DNA of 64,000 bases from positions 62,001 through 126,000 of the forward strand of contig CAWBST010000010.1 in NCBI GenBank assembly GCA_963791495.1. The letters are read 5' to 3'. Within the stretch, counting starts at the first letter, position 1. Each line of letters begins with the position of its first letter. Below the pieces are notes generated by a model, which was not told the origin of the DNA, did not search any database, and worked only from the letters and a program-made list of their open reading frames with translations. Positions 35,181-46,063 of this stretch are shown here, in pieces. Both the position numbers and the translations under genes were made by a program. The stretch comes from JAMXLO01 sp963791495 (lineage in GTDB: Bacteria; Pseudomonadota; Alphaproteobacteria; Acetobacterales; Acetobacteraceae).

Positions 35181-36187
35181 GCACCACGACCCTCGAAGTG
35201 CGCAACCTGCGCACGCACTTCTTTACGCGTGCGGGCGTGGTGAAGGCGGTGGACGACGTTTCTTTCGCCATCGCACGCGGTCAGGTGATGGGCCTGGTGG
35301 GCGAGTCCGGTTCCGGCAAGACCGTCACCGGCTTTTCCATCATTGGCCTCGTGGATCCGCCGGGACGCATTGTCGGAGGTTCGATCCTGTACCAGGGGCA
35401 GGATCTCACGAAGCTGTCCGAGCGCGAGATGCGCACCCTGCGCGGCAACCGCATCGCGATGATCTTCCAGGACCCGATGATGACTCTGAATCCGGTCCTG
35501 CGCATCGACACGCAGATGATCGAGGCTGTGCAGGCGCATGCCCGGGTCTCACACGCCGAGGCCCGCACACGCGCGCGCGATTCCCTCGGCATGGTGGGGA
35601 TTCCGAGCCCCGAAGAACGCCTGGCGGCGTATCCGCATCAGTTCTCCGGTGGCATGCGCCAGCGCGTCGCGATCGCCATCGCGCTGTTGCACCGTCCCGA
35701 TCTGCTGATCGCCGATGAGCCGACCACGGCATTGGACGTCACCATACAGGCGCAGATCCTGGCCGAGGTGCAGAAGCTCGCGGCAACCTATGGCACTGCA
35801 CTGATCTGGATTACCCACGATCTGTCGGTGATCGCCGGCCTCGCCGACGAGATCGCGGTGATGTACGCCGGCCGCGTCGTCGAGACGGGTGCCGCGGAGA
35901 CCGTACTCGACCGGCCACTCCATCCGTATACACACGGCCTGATCGGCAGCGTCCCCAGCCGCAACCGTCGCGGGGAGAGACTGCGGCAGATTCCCGGCAT
36001 GACACCGAGCCTGCTGAACCTGCCGCAAGGCTGCGCCTTTCGCACCCGCTGTCCGCGTGCCGATGCGTCGTGCGAGCAAGAGACTGCGCCGTCTCAGCCG
36101 ACGCCAGGACAGACCGTCCGCTGCTTTCATCCACTTACACCTCTCCCGCTTGCGGGAGAGGTCGGTGCGCGTCAGCGAACCGGGTGA
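35177..36187 (+). CDS. Dipeptide-type ABC transporter ATP-binding protein (DppD-like) with repeat-derived tail
   Basis: 336 residues from the GTG 35177 (GTGA overlap). Walker A GESGSGKT, signature FSGGMRQR, Walker B LLIADEPTTALD and the C-terminal CAFRTRCPRADASC motif of oligopeptide ATPases with its Cys set. After the natural end at about VRCFHP, 17 more residues (LTPLPLAGEVGARQRTG) are translated from an interspersed palindrome that also supplies the stop. The true end would otherwise lie near 36133. Confidence 0.9.
   Translation: MSTTTLEVRNLRTHFFTRAGVVKAVDDVSFAIARGQVMGLVGESGSGKTVTGFSIIGLVDPPGRIVGGSILYQGQDLTKLSEREMRTLRGNRIAMIFQDPMMTLNPVLRIDTQMIEAVQAHARVSHAEARTRARDSLGMVGIPSPEERLAAYPHQFSGGMRQRVAIAIALLHRPDLLIADEPTTALDVTIQAQILAEVQKLAATYGTALIWITHDLSVIAGLADEIAVMYAGRVVETGAAETVLDRPLHPYTHGLIGSVPSRNRRGERLRQIPGMTPSLLNLPQGCAFRTRCPRADASCEQETAPSQPTPGQTVRCFHPLTPLPLAGEVGARQRTG
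36137..36187. repeat. Interspersed palindromic repeat inside the 3' end of the DppD-like gene
   Basis: Arms CCTCTCCCGC and GCGGGAGAGG around TT, then a CGGTGCGCG/CGAACCG stretch and GGGTGAGGG. Elements with this shape (CTCTCCCGC-GCGGGAGAG plus GGTGAGGG) are widely scattered in alphaproteobacterial intergenic DNA. Here it extends a coding sequence. Confidence 0.65.
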
Positions 36188-36201
36188 GGGTGCATCGGTC
36201 A

Positions 36202-37212
36202 ATGGCCGCCCCCATCATCGAACTCCGCCGCGTCTCGAAGCGTTTCGGCCCCACCTACGACGCAGCTGCGCGTCTCGCTCGGTCCATCTCGCGCCATCTC
36301 GGAACCGCGCAAAGGAACGAGACCGTCCACGCCGTCGACAACGTCGATCTCGTCGTGGCACGCGGCGAGGTGGTCGGCCTCGTCGGCGAATCAGGCTGTG
36401 GCAAGTCCACCATCGGCCGCATGGTCGCCGGCATCATGCCGCCAACGGATGGGACAGTCCTGTTCAAGGGCCAAGACATCGCCGCATTGCCGCCAGGCCA
36501 TGCGCGTGATGCCAAGCTGAAAGTGCAGATGATCTTCCAGGACCCGTACGCCTCGCTGAACCCACGCCTGCGCGTTGAGGACATCGTCGGCGAGGCCCCA
36601 CTCGTCCACGGTCTTGTGTCACGCAGCGACTTTGGCGGCTACCTCGATGCGCAGCTTCGCCGCGCCGGTCTCGATCCGAGCTATCGTCGCCGCTATCCGC
36701 ACCAGTTCTCCGGCGGCCAGCGTCAGCGCATAGGCATCGCGCGCGCGTTGGCGGTACAGCCAGAGTTCCTGGTATGCGACGAAGCAGTCGCCGCGCTGGA
36801 TGTCTCGATCCAGGCGCAGATCCTCAACCTGTTCATGGATCTCCGGCAACAACTCGACCTCACCTATCTGTTCATCAGCCATGATCTCGGTGTGGTCGAG
36901 CATCTCTCAGATCGTGTGCTGATCATGTATCTCGGGCGCATCGTGGAAGGCGCACGAGCCGAAGAGGTATTCGCCCGGCCGAACCATCCCTACACGCAGG
37001 CGCTGCTCGCCGAAGTCCCACGCATCGACGCACGCAAGCGACGCTTCACCGCCATCAAGGGCGAGATCCCCAGCCCAATGGCGCCGCCCTCCGGCTGCCA
37101 CTTCCATCCGCGCTGTCCGCATGCGATGCCGCGGTGCAGTCAGGAGGCACCGCGCCTGCGCGAGATCGCACCCGGCCATGACAGCGCGTGCCACCTGAAC
37201 GACCTTGCCTGA
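36202..37212 (+). CDS. Dipeptide-type ABC transporter ATP-binding protein (DppF-like)
   Basis: 336 residues from the ATG at 36202. Walker A GESGCGKST, Q loop MIFQDPYASLNPR, signature FSGGQRQRIGIARAL, Walker B FLVCDEAVAALDVS, H loop FISHDLGVV and the C-terminal CHFHPRCPHAMPRC. Second ATPase of the heterodimeric dpp-type importer. Its start lies just after the repeat that ends the DppD-like gene, so the ribosome site is poor and coupling may be altered. It is followed after 16 bases by tarD. Confidence 0.9.
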   Translation: MAAPIIELRRVSKRFGPTYDAAARLARSISRHLGTAQRNETVHAVDNVDLVVARGEVVGLVGESGCGKSTIGRMVAGIMPPTDGTVLFKGQDIAALPPGHARDAKLKVQMIFQDPYASLNPRLRVEDIVGEAPLVHGLVSRSDFGGYLDAQLRRAGLDPSYRRRYPHQFSGGQRQRIGIARALAVQPEFLVCDEAVAALDVSIQAQILNLFMDLRQQLDLTYLFISHDLGVVEHLSDRVLIMYLGRIVEGARAEEVFARPNHPYTQALLAEVPRIDARKRRFTAIKGEIPSPMAPPSGCHFHPRCPHAMPRCSQEAPRLREIAPGHDSACHLNDLA

Positions 37213-37228
37213 GTGTAAGAGGACCACC

Positions 37229-38398
37229 ATGCCAGTCCGCATCACCGACTTACGCGAGATTACCCAGACGATCAGTTCGCCGATCCGCAACGCGTATATC
37301 GACTTCTCGAAGATGACCTCGAGCTTGGTCGCCGTCGTGACCAACGTCGAGCGCGATGGCCGCCGCGTGATCGGCTACGGCTTCAACTCGAATGGCCGCT
37401 ACGGCCAGGGCGGGCTGATCCGCGAGCGATTTGCGCCCCGCCTGCTGGAAGCCGATCCGCGCACGCTGCTCGACGCCTCGGAAGAGAATCTCGATCCGGA
37501 CCGCATCTGGGCCTGCTTGATGACGAACGAGAAGCCGGGCGGTCACGGTGATCGCTCGGTGGCAGTGGGCACGATCGACATGGCGGTGTGGGATGCGGTG
37601 GCAAAGATCGCCGGCAAACCGCTGTTCCGCATGCTGGCCGAGCGGCATGGTATCAACGCGGATCCGCGCGTGTTCGTCTACGCTGCTGGCGGCTATTACT
37701 ACCCAGGCAAGGACGATGCTGTGCTTTGCACAGAGATGCGCAGCTATCTCGATCGCGGCTACAACGTGGTGAAGATGAAGATCGGCGGCGAGAGCATCGA
37801 TCAGGACCGCCGCCGCATCGAGGCCGTGCTGCAGGAGATCGGCAGCGACGCACAGCTTGCGGTCGATGCCAACGGCCGCTTCGACCTTGCCACAGCGATC
37901 GACTATGCGACGATGCTGCGCACATACCCTCTGTTCTGGTACGAAGAGCCTGGCGATCCGCTGGACTACCAATTGCAGGCGGCACTGGCGGACTTCTATC
38001 CGGGGCCGATGGCCACCGGTGAGAACCTGTTCAGCCATCAGGATGCGCGCAACCTGATCCGCTACGGCGGCATGCGTCCTGACCGCGACTGGCTGCAGTT
38101 CGATTGCGCGCTGTCGTATGGATTGTGCGAATACCAGCGGACGCTGGCGATACTGAAAGATGCAGGATGGTCGTGGCGGCGCTGCATCCCGCATGGCGGG
38201 CACCAGATGTCGCTGGCGATCGCCGCCGGTCTGGGACTCGGCGGCAATGAAAGCTATCCTGATGTATTCCAGCCCTATGGCGGCTTCCCGGACGGTACGC
38301 GGGTGGAGAGCGGCATCGTAACGTTGCCGGAGTTGCCAGGCATCGGCTTCGAAGCGAAGAGCGATCTCTATGCGGTCATGAGAGAGCTGGCAGCTTAG
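37229..38398 (+). CDS. tarD: D(-)-tartrate dehydratase
   Basis: Enolase-superfamily enzyme of 389 residues, the same length as the Bradyrhizobium enzyme. It dehydrates D-tartrate to oxaloacetate. All functional positions of that enzyme coincide in number: K184 (VKMKIG), metal ligands D213, E239 and E265, and H322 (PHGGHQ). Blocks such as SSPIRNAYIDF, GYGFNSNGRYGQGGLIRERF and DWLQFDCALSYGLCEYQRTL are those of TarD. A good ribosome site (AAGAGGA) precedes the ATG. It follows the importer genes in the same direction, so the importer may carry tartrate or a related acid. Confidence 0.92.
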   Translation: MPVRITDLREITQTISSPIRNAYIDFSKMTSSLVAVVTNVERDGRRVIGYGFNSNGRYGQGGLIRERFAPRLLEADPRTLLDASEENLDPDRIWACLMTNEKPGGHGDRSVAVGTIDMAVWDAVAKIAGKPLFRMLAERHGINADPRVFVYAAGGYYYPGKDDAVLCTEMRSYLDRGYNVVKMKIGGESIDQDRRRIEAVLQEIGSDAQLAVDANGRFDLATAIDYATMLRTYPLFWYEEPGDPLDYQLQAALADFYPGPMATGENLFSHQDARNLIRYGGMRPDRDWLQFDCALSYGLCEYQRTLAILKDAGWSWRRCIPHGGHQMSLAIAAGLGLGGNESYPDVFQPYGGFPDGTRVESGIVTLPELPGIGFEAKSDLYAVMRELAA

Positions 38399-38436
38399 CC
38401 CTTGCCTGATTCGCGCGGACCGGACACACCACGCGG

Positions 38437-39441
38437 ATGCCCTCACCTCCACTTCGAATCGGCATTGCCGGCGTCGGCCATTTCGGCCGCTACCATGCGC
38501 TGAAGGTCGCAGGGTCGGAACAGGCCGTGCTGGCGGGCGTGTTCGATACCGATGATGAACGCGCCAGGACGGTCGGCCGCGAGACGCGCGCTCCCGCACT
38601 GGATTTTGCCCCGCTGCTTTCGGCCAGCGACGCGCTGGTGATCGCCGCGCCGGCGGAGGCGCACCACAAGCTTGCGGTCGAGGCGCTGCGAGCGGGAAAG
38701 CATGTGCTGGTGGAGAAGCCGATCGCCGCCACGCTCGCCCAGGCCGATGAACTTGCTGCGCTGGCTGCGGCGAGGCGACTGGTTCTGCAGGTCGGTCATC
38801 TGGAGCGTTTTTCCGCCGCCTTCGCTGCCATGGAAGGCAGGTTGAGCGCACCGCTGTACATCGAAGCCACCCGTATCGCGCCATTCAAGCAGCGCGGCAC
38901 CGACGTGTCGGTGATCCTGGACCTGATGATCCACGATCTCGACCTGATTCTGTCGCTGGTGGCGAGCGAGATAGACAGCGTGGACGCGGTCGGTGCAGCG
39001 GTGGCCAGCGAGCACGCCGACCTGGCCAATGCACGTATCCGCTTCACCAATGGTGCGGTGGCGACGATCACCGCCTCGCGCGTCGCCATGCGCACCGAGC
39101 GACGCATGCGGGTCTTCGCGAGGGACGGCTACCTGGCGGTGGATTTCTCCAACCGCCGGCTGACGGTGATTGCGCGCGGACGTGGCGCGCCGGTGCCCGG
39201 TGTGGCCGGCTTCGGCATCGAGGAGGCGTCATGGCAGGACCACGACTCACTCGGCGCGGAGCACGCCGCGTTCGTCGCCTCGGTACAAGACGGCGCTCCT
39301 GTGCTGGTGGATGCTGCGGCAGGGCGGCGCGCGCTGGCGGCGGCGCTGATGGTGACCGACAGCATCGCCGCGGCGCGTGCGCGGATGGTGGCGTCAGGGC
39401 TGATCCAGAACGTCGAGGACAGCAGCGGCAGCGGCATCTGA
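38437..39441 (+). CDS. Gfo/Idh/MocA family oxidoreductase
   Basis: NAD(P)-dependent oxidoreductase of 334 residues. Rossmann motif GIAGVGHFGRYHA at the N-terminus, EKPIAATLAQADEL near residue 92 with the family's EKP, and the catalytic-region HDLDLI near 168. Its 3' end overlaps that of lpxB by 48 bases on the opposite strand. A Gfo/Idh/MocA gene next to lpx genes is known as gnnA in bacteria that make diamino-glucose lipid A. No gnnB-type aminotransferase is beside it, so this role is only a suggestion. Confidence 0.85.
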   Translation: MPSPPLRIGIAGVGHFGRYHALKVAGSEQAVLAGVFDTDDERARTVGRETRAPALDFAPLLSASDALVIAAPAEAHHKLAVEALRAGKHVLVEKPIAATLAQADELAALAAARRLVLQVGHLERFSAAFAAMEGRLSAPLYIEATRIAPFKQRGTDVSVILDLMIHDLDLILSLVASEIDSVDAVGAAVASEHADLANARIRFTNGAVATITASRVAMRTERRMRVFARDGYLAVDFSNRRLTVIARGRGAPVPGVAGFGIEEASWQDHDSLGAEHAAFVASVQDGAPVLVDAAAGRRALAAALMVTDSIAAARARMVASGLIQNVEDSSGSGI

Positions 39442-40527
39442 CGGCTGGCCCGCAGGCGGACGCAGCAAGCGCAATATCTCGCGATAACCGGCACGCTGTG
39501 CCGCTGCGACCGCAGGATCGTCCAGCAGCGTGCGTACTGCGGCCCCCAGGCGATCCGGCGTGCATGCCTGCTGGATCAATTCCGGCACGACCTCGCGCTG
39601 TGCCAGCAGGTTGACCAGCGCCGCGTATTGCACGGTGACCAGGCGCCGCGCGATCGCCGCGGTGAGCGGATTGACGCGATAGGCTACGACCGTCGGAACA
39701 CCTGCCATCGCCAGTTCCAGTGTCGATGTGCCGGACTTGGTCAACGCCGCCGCGGAGGCGGCGAACGCGTCGTGCTTGTCCTGCTGTTGCAGCACCAGCA
39801 CCGGCTGTCTCGGCCAGTCGCGCGTGCCCGCGTGCACAGCCTGCTCCACCGGCGTGGCCACCGGCACCACCGGCACGACATCAGGCAGACGCTGCAAGGT
39901 TGCCCTCAGGATCGGTAGCAGACGCGTCACTTCGGTATGCCGGCTGCCCGGCATCACCGTCAGCAGGCGCGCCGTCCGATCGATGCCGTGCACTGACCGG
40001 AATCGCGCTGCGTTGCCGCGATCGGCGCCACTCTCCAGCACCGGATGGCCAACGAAGGTAGCGGGCAGATCGTGGCGGGCGAAGAACCCCGGCTCGAACG
40101 GCAGCAGGCAGAGCAACTCGTCCCACAGTCCGTGATAGTGCCGCACGCGACCCTGGCGCCATGCCCAGGCCTGCGGCGCGACATAGTGAACGCGCTTCAC
40201 GCCGAGCGGTTGGATCGCCTTCAGCAGTCGCAACGTGAAGCCGGGGCTGTCGATCGTCACCACCACATCGGGCCGACGCGTTGCGATGTCGGCGACCGTC
40301 TGATGCAGCCGGCTCCGCAGATGGCGCAGGCGCGGCAGCACCTCCAGCAGGCCCATCAATGCGAGGTCCTGCATCGGAAACAGACTGACGAGGCCCTGAG
40401 ACGCCATCTGCTCGCCGCCGACGCCGGAGAATGAGACATCCGCTCGGCGTCCACGAAGCGCTGCGATCAGCCGCGCACCCAGAACATCGCCGCTTGCCTC
40501 GCCAGCGACAACGTAGATGAGCGGCAC
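39394..40527 (-). CDS. lpxB: Lipid-A-disaccharide synthase
   Basis: GT19 glycosyltransferase of 377 residues that joins UDP-diacylglucosamine and lipid X at the inner membrane. Marks: VAGEASGDVLGARLI at the start, FSGVGGEQMASQGL, ALMGLLEVLPRL, TIDSPGFTLRL, HYVAPQAWAWR, FVGHP, LLTVMPGSR and ALTKSGTSTLELAMAGVPTVVAYR. It is directly preceded by a HAD gene whose stop abuts its start. It is separated from the usual lpxD-fabZ-lpxA-lpxI neighbours, which are not in the window. Confidence 0.93.
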   Translation of the reverse strand: MPLIYVVAGEASGDVLGARLIAALRGRRADVSFSGVGGEQMASQGLVSLFPMQDLALMGLLEVLPRLRHLRSRLHQTVADIATRRPDVVVTIDSPGFTLRLLKAIQPLGVKRVHYVAPQAWAWRQGRVRHYHGLWDELLCLLPFEPGFFARHDLPATFVGHPVLESGADRGNAARFRSVHGIDRTARLLTVMPGSRHTEVTRLLPILRATLQRLPDVVPVVPVATPVEQAVHAGTRDWPRQPVLVLQQQDKHDAFAASAAALTKSGTSTLELAMAGVPTVVAYRVNPLTAAIARRLVTVQYAALVNLLAQREVVPELIQQACTPDRLGAAVRTLLDDPAVAAAQRAGYREILRLLRPPAGQPSDAAAAAVLDVLDQP

Positions 40528-41156
40528 TATGACAATACGTGCGCCGGGAGCGGCGTCAGTGTGCGGTGATGCGCGATCGGCGCGGGGGCGTCCGGTGGCA
40601 TCGGCATGCCAATCCGATCATGCCACCACGTCGGCAGTCCGACACGCGCGGTGCCGAACATGTCATAGGCCGATCCCGCGACGAACAGACAGCGTTCCGC
40701 GATGACTCCTGCCTCGTCGAGTGCGACCTGATAGGGACGCGGATCGGGTTTGTAGCAGCCGGCGCGTTCGGCGGTGACGATCACGCTGAACGGAGCCGGG
40801 ACGCGGCTTGCGGCGAGGCGGCCGAGAGCTTCGGAGCAGTTGGTGACCACCCCAAGCGGCACGCCAGCTTCATGCAGCGTGCGGAGCACCTGGCCTGCTT
40901 CGGGCCACGGTTCGATTTCGCCGTAGCGTGCCGCGAGGTCATCGGCGAGACGCCGCGACAATCCTGCCGATTCGGCAGCGCTGGCGACCAGGTCCTCGTA
41001 GGGTCGGTAGCGACCGGTGCGATAGGTGATCTCGAGATACGCCGCACGCCAGCGACGGCCGGCCTGCTCGCTGCCGGCAACAGCGTTCCAGAGCGACCAA
41101 CTGTCCAGCAGCGCGGTCAGCAGATCGAATAGGACGACATCGTAGCGTCGGCTCAT
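40527..41156 (-). CDS. HAD family hydrolase (haloacid-dehalogenase-like)
   Basis: 209 residues. Motif I is VVLFDLLTALLDSW with the nucleophile D about residue 10; the second acidic residue of the phosphatase motif is missing, as in haloacid dehalogenases. Motif II VVTNCSE, motif III YKPDPRPY and motif IV FVAGSAYDMFGT are present. The cap is the helical type. It overlaps lpxB by one base. True substrate unknown; the acceptor motif fits dehalogenase or a specialised phosphatase. Confidence 0.82.
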   Translation of the reverse strand: MSRRYDVVLFDLLTALLDSWSLWNAVAGSEQAGRRWRAAYLEITYRTGRYRPYEDLVASAAESAGLSRRLADDLAARYGEIEPWPEAGQVLRTLHEAGVPLGVVTNCSEALGRLAASRVPAPFSVIVTAERAGCYKPDPRPYQVALDEAGVIAERCLFVAGSAYDMFGTARVGLPTWWHDRIGMPMPPDAPAPIAHHRTLTPLPAHVLS

Positions 41157-41196
41157 CGAATGCCCCAGACATTACAACGGCGCCATGGTTCCACAG

Positions 41197-41231
41197 CATT
41201 GCGTCAAAGAGAATTGACGTTCGACGCAATG
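41197..41231. promoter_or_regulatory. Inverted repeat between divergent genes
   Basis: Perfect arms CATTGCGTC (41197-41205) and GACGCAATG (41223-41231) with a 17-base AT-richer spacer that contains TTGACG. It lies between the divergent HAD gene and the small gene at 41281. It may be an operator or a hairpin. Confidence 0.4.
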
Positions 41232-41280
41232 GCCTCGGCCGCGGACATGGCGTAGCCCCTCCCGACGATGGATATGAGCC

Positions 41281-41496
41281 ATGGTCGACGAACCGGATTA
41301 TCTCAGCCTTTCGAAGCGATTTCTCAGCCTCGCGGAACGCACTGCCGATCCTGTGCTTGCCGGGTCCTATCGAAAGCTGGCGCAGACATACCGTGCCCTC
41401 GATTTCTGGCATGAAAGATTTAAGAGACGTTATGAACCGATCGCCGACGGCAACATGCCCGGGGATGCTCAGAACCCTTCCCGTGAACAGGACTGA
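41281..41496 (+). CDS. Small hypothetical protein
   Basis: 71 residues, soluble and helical: LSLSKRFLSLAERTADPVLAGSYRKLAQTYRALDFWHERF. Small proteins with this pattern are frequent in rhizobia and relatives and have no known function. The ATG at 41281 follows a 124-base gap with an inverted repeat. It is convergent with hisI. Confidence 0.65.
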   Translation: MVDEPDYLSLSKRFLSLAERTADPVLAGSYRKLAQTYRALDFWHERFKRRYEPIADGNMPGDAQNPSREQD

Positions 41497-41523
41497 GCCG
41501 ACAAGCTAGACAAAGCGCGCGCC

Positions 41524-41925
41524 TCAGCCATGGTCACGACCGCCGTACAACGTCTCCGGCGAAATCAGCGGCTCGGCAATCTCCACCAGTTCGCCGTCAT
41601 GTGCCGCGCGGAAGAAGCAACTTCGTCGGCCGGTGTGGCAGGCGACACCCTCCTGATCCACCAGCAGCAGCAGCGTGTCGCCATCGCAGTCGATGCGCAG
41701 TTCCTTGAGGTGCTGCGCCTGACCGGAGGTCTCGCCCTTGCGCCAAAGTGTGTTGCGGCTGCGACTGAAGTAGCAGACGCGACTGGTGGCGAGCGTCTCG
41801 GTCACGGCGTCGCGATTCATCCAGGCCAGCATCAGCACTTCTCCGGTGTCGTGCTGCTGCGCGATTGCCGGAACGAGGCCGGCGGCGTCGAAGCGGATGG
41901 CAGCCAGGATGTTGTGGTCGCTCAT
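41524..41925 (-). CDS. hisI: Phosphoribosyl-AMP cyclohydrolase
   Basis: Third step of histidine synthesis: opens the purine ring of PR-AMP. 133 residues from the ATG at 41925, which precedes the usual start; the frame is open 14 codons upstream but without signals. Metal and catalytic residues are clear: WMNRDAVTETL, YFSRSRNTLWRKGETSGQ, DCDGDTLLLLVDQEGVACHTGRRSCF with the zinc Cys residues. Stand-alone form without the HisE domain. No other his genes are in the window. Confidence 0.93.
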   Translation of the reverse strand: MSDHNILAAIRFDAAGLVPAIAQQHDTGEVLMLAWMNRDAVTETLATSRVCYFSRSRNTLWRKGETSGQAQHLKELRIDCDGDTLLLLVDQEGVACHTGRRSCFFRAAHDGELVEIAEPLISPETLYGGRDHG

Positions 41926-42045
41926 GGTTGTTACCTTGGGTCTCGAAGCTACGAGGGAAAGCGGCAAATACCCGTTTGTGCAGATTTGCGCCGGATGTGA
42001 TACGAATTGGAGAGTTTAGCAACCCTGGATTGAGCGGAACTTCGC

Positions 42046-43560
42046 ATGGACGCTGTAACTGAGCGAAGCGACGATGCGGAACTGGCGCAGGCCGTCCGGC
42101 GCTTCGGCGGCGCACGGGTACTGGTACTCGGTGACGTGATGCTCGACCGTTATGTCAGCGGCAGCGCGAGCCGCCTTTCACCTGAGGCTCCGATACCGGT
42201 CCTGCGGCCGAGCGCCAGGCGGGCGACCGTCGGCGGTGCGGCGAATGTGGCCCTGAACATCGCGACCCTCGGCGGCCAGGTGGCGCTGGTCGGGGTGATC
42301 GGCGACGACGCGGACGGCGCGGAACTGGCGCGACTGCTGGAGAGCAGCGGGATCGTCCCGCACCTGGTGACTGCCCCCGGTCGGCCGACCACCGCCAAGA
42401 CGCGCTTCATGGCGGGCATGCACCAGTTGCTGCGGCTCGACGAGGAGACCACTGCCCCGATCGACGACGCAACTGCGGACCGCGTGTGCCAGCGCTTCTC
42501 CGATGCGCTGCAGACCGCGGACGTCGTGGTGCTGTCCGACTACGCGAAGGGCGTGCTCAGCGATGCCGTGTTGCGAGGCGTGTTGGCCCAGACATCCGAG
42601 CATATGGTGATCGCCGACCCGAAGCGCCCCGATTTCGTTGCCTACCGCGGTGCGACTGTCCTGACCCCAAACGAACATGAAGTCCGCCGGGCCACCCGGA
42701 TCGAGGCTGACCAGGACAGCGACGCCGATCGCGCCGGACGCCGCGCGCTGGACGACACCGGTTGCGCGGCCGTACTGGTGACGCGCTCCGCCAAGGGTCT
42801 CACCCTGGTGAGGCGCGACGAGCCCCCACTGCACCTGCCGACGCGGGCGCGCGAGGTCGCCGACGTATCGGGCGCGGGCGATACGCTTGTGGCCGCGCTG
42901 GCGGTGGCACTGGGAGCAGGCGCAACTCTGCCGGACGCGGCCATGATCGCCAACATCACAGCGGGGATCTCCGTGGGCAAGCCCGGCACCGCGACAGTCA
43001 GCCGCGACGAGCTGCTCGGCGTGCTGCGTCTGGAAGACCTGGTGGCGACCGGCCGCAAGATCGCGAGCCGCGATGAGGCCGCACAGCGCGCCGCGGCGTG
43101 GCGGGCACAGGGACTGCGGGTCGGCTTCGCCAATGGCTGCTTTGACCTGATCCATCCCGGGCATGTGCGGCTGCTGACCGAGGCGCGGGCAAACTGCGAC
43201 CGGCTCATCGTTGCCCTGAACACCGATGACTCGGTGAAGCGGCTGAAGGGACCGACGCGACCCCTGCAGAACGAGACCGCACGGGCGACAGTCATGGCGT
43301 CACTGACGCCCGTGGACATGGTCGTGCTGTTTGCAGAGAACACGCCGCTGGAACTGATCCAAATCCTGCGGCCCGATGTGCTGGTCAAGGGAGCCGACTA
43401 CAGCATCGACCAAGTGGTGGGTGCGGACGTGGTGCAGAGTTGGGGAGGCGCCGTGCTCCTGGTGCAATTGCAGCCCGGGCACAGCACGACAGGCACGATC
43501 AGGCGGATGACTGATCCGGCCGCGCCATCAAAGGTCTCGGAGACGTACCATGAAGCCTAG
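42046..43560 (+). CDS. hldE: Bifunctional heptose-7-phosphate kinase / heptose-1-phosphate adenylyltransferase
   Basis: Makes ADP-heptose for the LPS core. 504 residues. The N-terminal PfkB-type kinase (to about 330) has GDVMLDRYVSG, VGGAANVALNIA and DVSGAGDTLVAAL. The C-terminal nucleotidyltransferase (from about 365) has GFANGCFDLIHPGHVRLL with the HxGH motif and GADYSIDQVVGADVV. The linker is of usual length. Its end overlaps the start of a small lipoprotein gene by 11 bases. Confidence 0.93.
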   Translation: MDAVTERSDDAELAQAVRRFGGARVLVLGDVMLDRYVSGSASRLSPEAPIPVLRPSARRATVGGAANVALNIATLGGQVALVGVIGDDADGAELARLLESSGIVPHLVTAPGRPTTAKTRFMAGMHQLLRLDEETTAPIDDATADRVCQRFSDALQTADVVVLSDYAKGVLSDAVLRGVLAQTSEHMVIADPKRPDFVAYRGATVLTPNEHEVRRATRIEADQDSDADRAGRRALDDTGCAAVLVTRSAKGLTLVRRDEPPLHLPTRAREVADVSGAGDTLVAALAVALGAGATLPDAAMIANITAGISVGKPGTATVSRDELLGVLRLEDLVATGRKIASRDEAAQRAAAWRAQGLRVGFANGCFDLIHPGHVRLLTEARANCDRLIVALNTDDSVKRLKGPTRPLQNETARATVMASLTPVDMVVLFAENTPLELIQILRPDVLVKGADYSIDQVVGADVVQSWGGAVLLVQLQPGHSTTGTIRRMTDPAAPSKVSETYHEA

Positions 43561-43771
43561 ATATCTGGCTTTGTGCGTCCTCAGCACCTTGCCTGCGGCA
43601 TGCACAACGGCCCCTGTTCCCGCCACGAGCACGGAGGGCGCCGTCTACGGCTACCGATATTACGACGCCACCCATCCCAACAACGTCTCACAGCCGTCGC
43701 CGCAGGCGATCTACAACGCAACCCACGGCGTGTGGCTGTGGCCACCGGCGACCAATCGTGGGCGCAGCTGA
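43550..43771 (+). CDS. Small lipoprotein
   Basis: 73 residues with a lipoprotein signal ending in STLPAAC (Cys about residue 18). The mature part is short and Tyr/Asn/Pro-rich (YGYRYYDATHPNN). The ATG overlaps the 3' end of hldE, so it is probably translated with it. It is convergent with uvrB (3 bases between stops). Function unknown. Confidence 0.65.
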   Translation: MKPRYLALCVLSTLPAACTTAPVPATSTEGAVYGYRYYDATHPNNVSQPSPQAIYNATHGVWLWPPATNRGRS

Positions 43772-43774
43772 TCG

Positions 43775-45970
<2,196 letters not shown>

Positions 45971-46063
45971 GCGACGGATTCCTCTGCCCGCTCAGGATAG
46001 GATGAGCCGGCGCTCACTTCCAGGCCCAGGCACCCTGAATATCGGACAATGTCGGGTCGGGGG

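Noticed and set aside
34217..36187. A 656-codon frame with an Arg/His-rich N-terminus
   Set aside because: The front is a shadow of the DppC-like gene; the real ATPase starts at the GTG 35177.
25624..36187. GC-rich palindromes as a CRISPR array
   Set aside because: The copies are single, kilobases apart and not spaced regularly; they are interspersed repeats.
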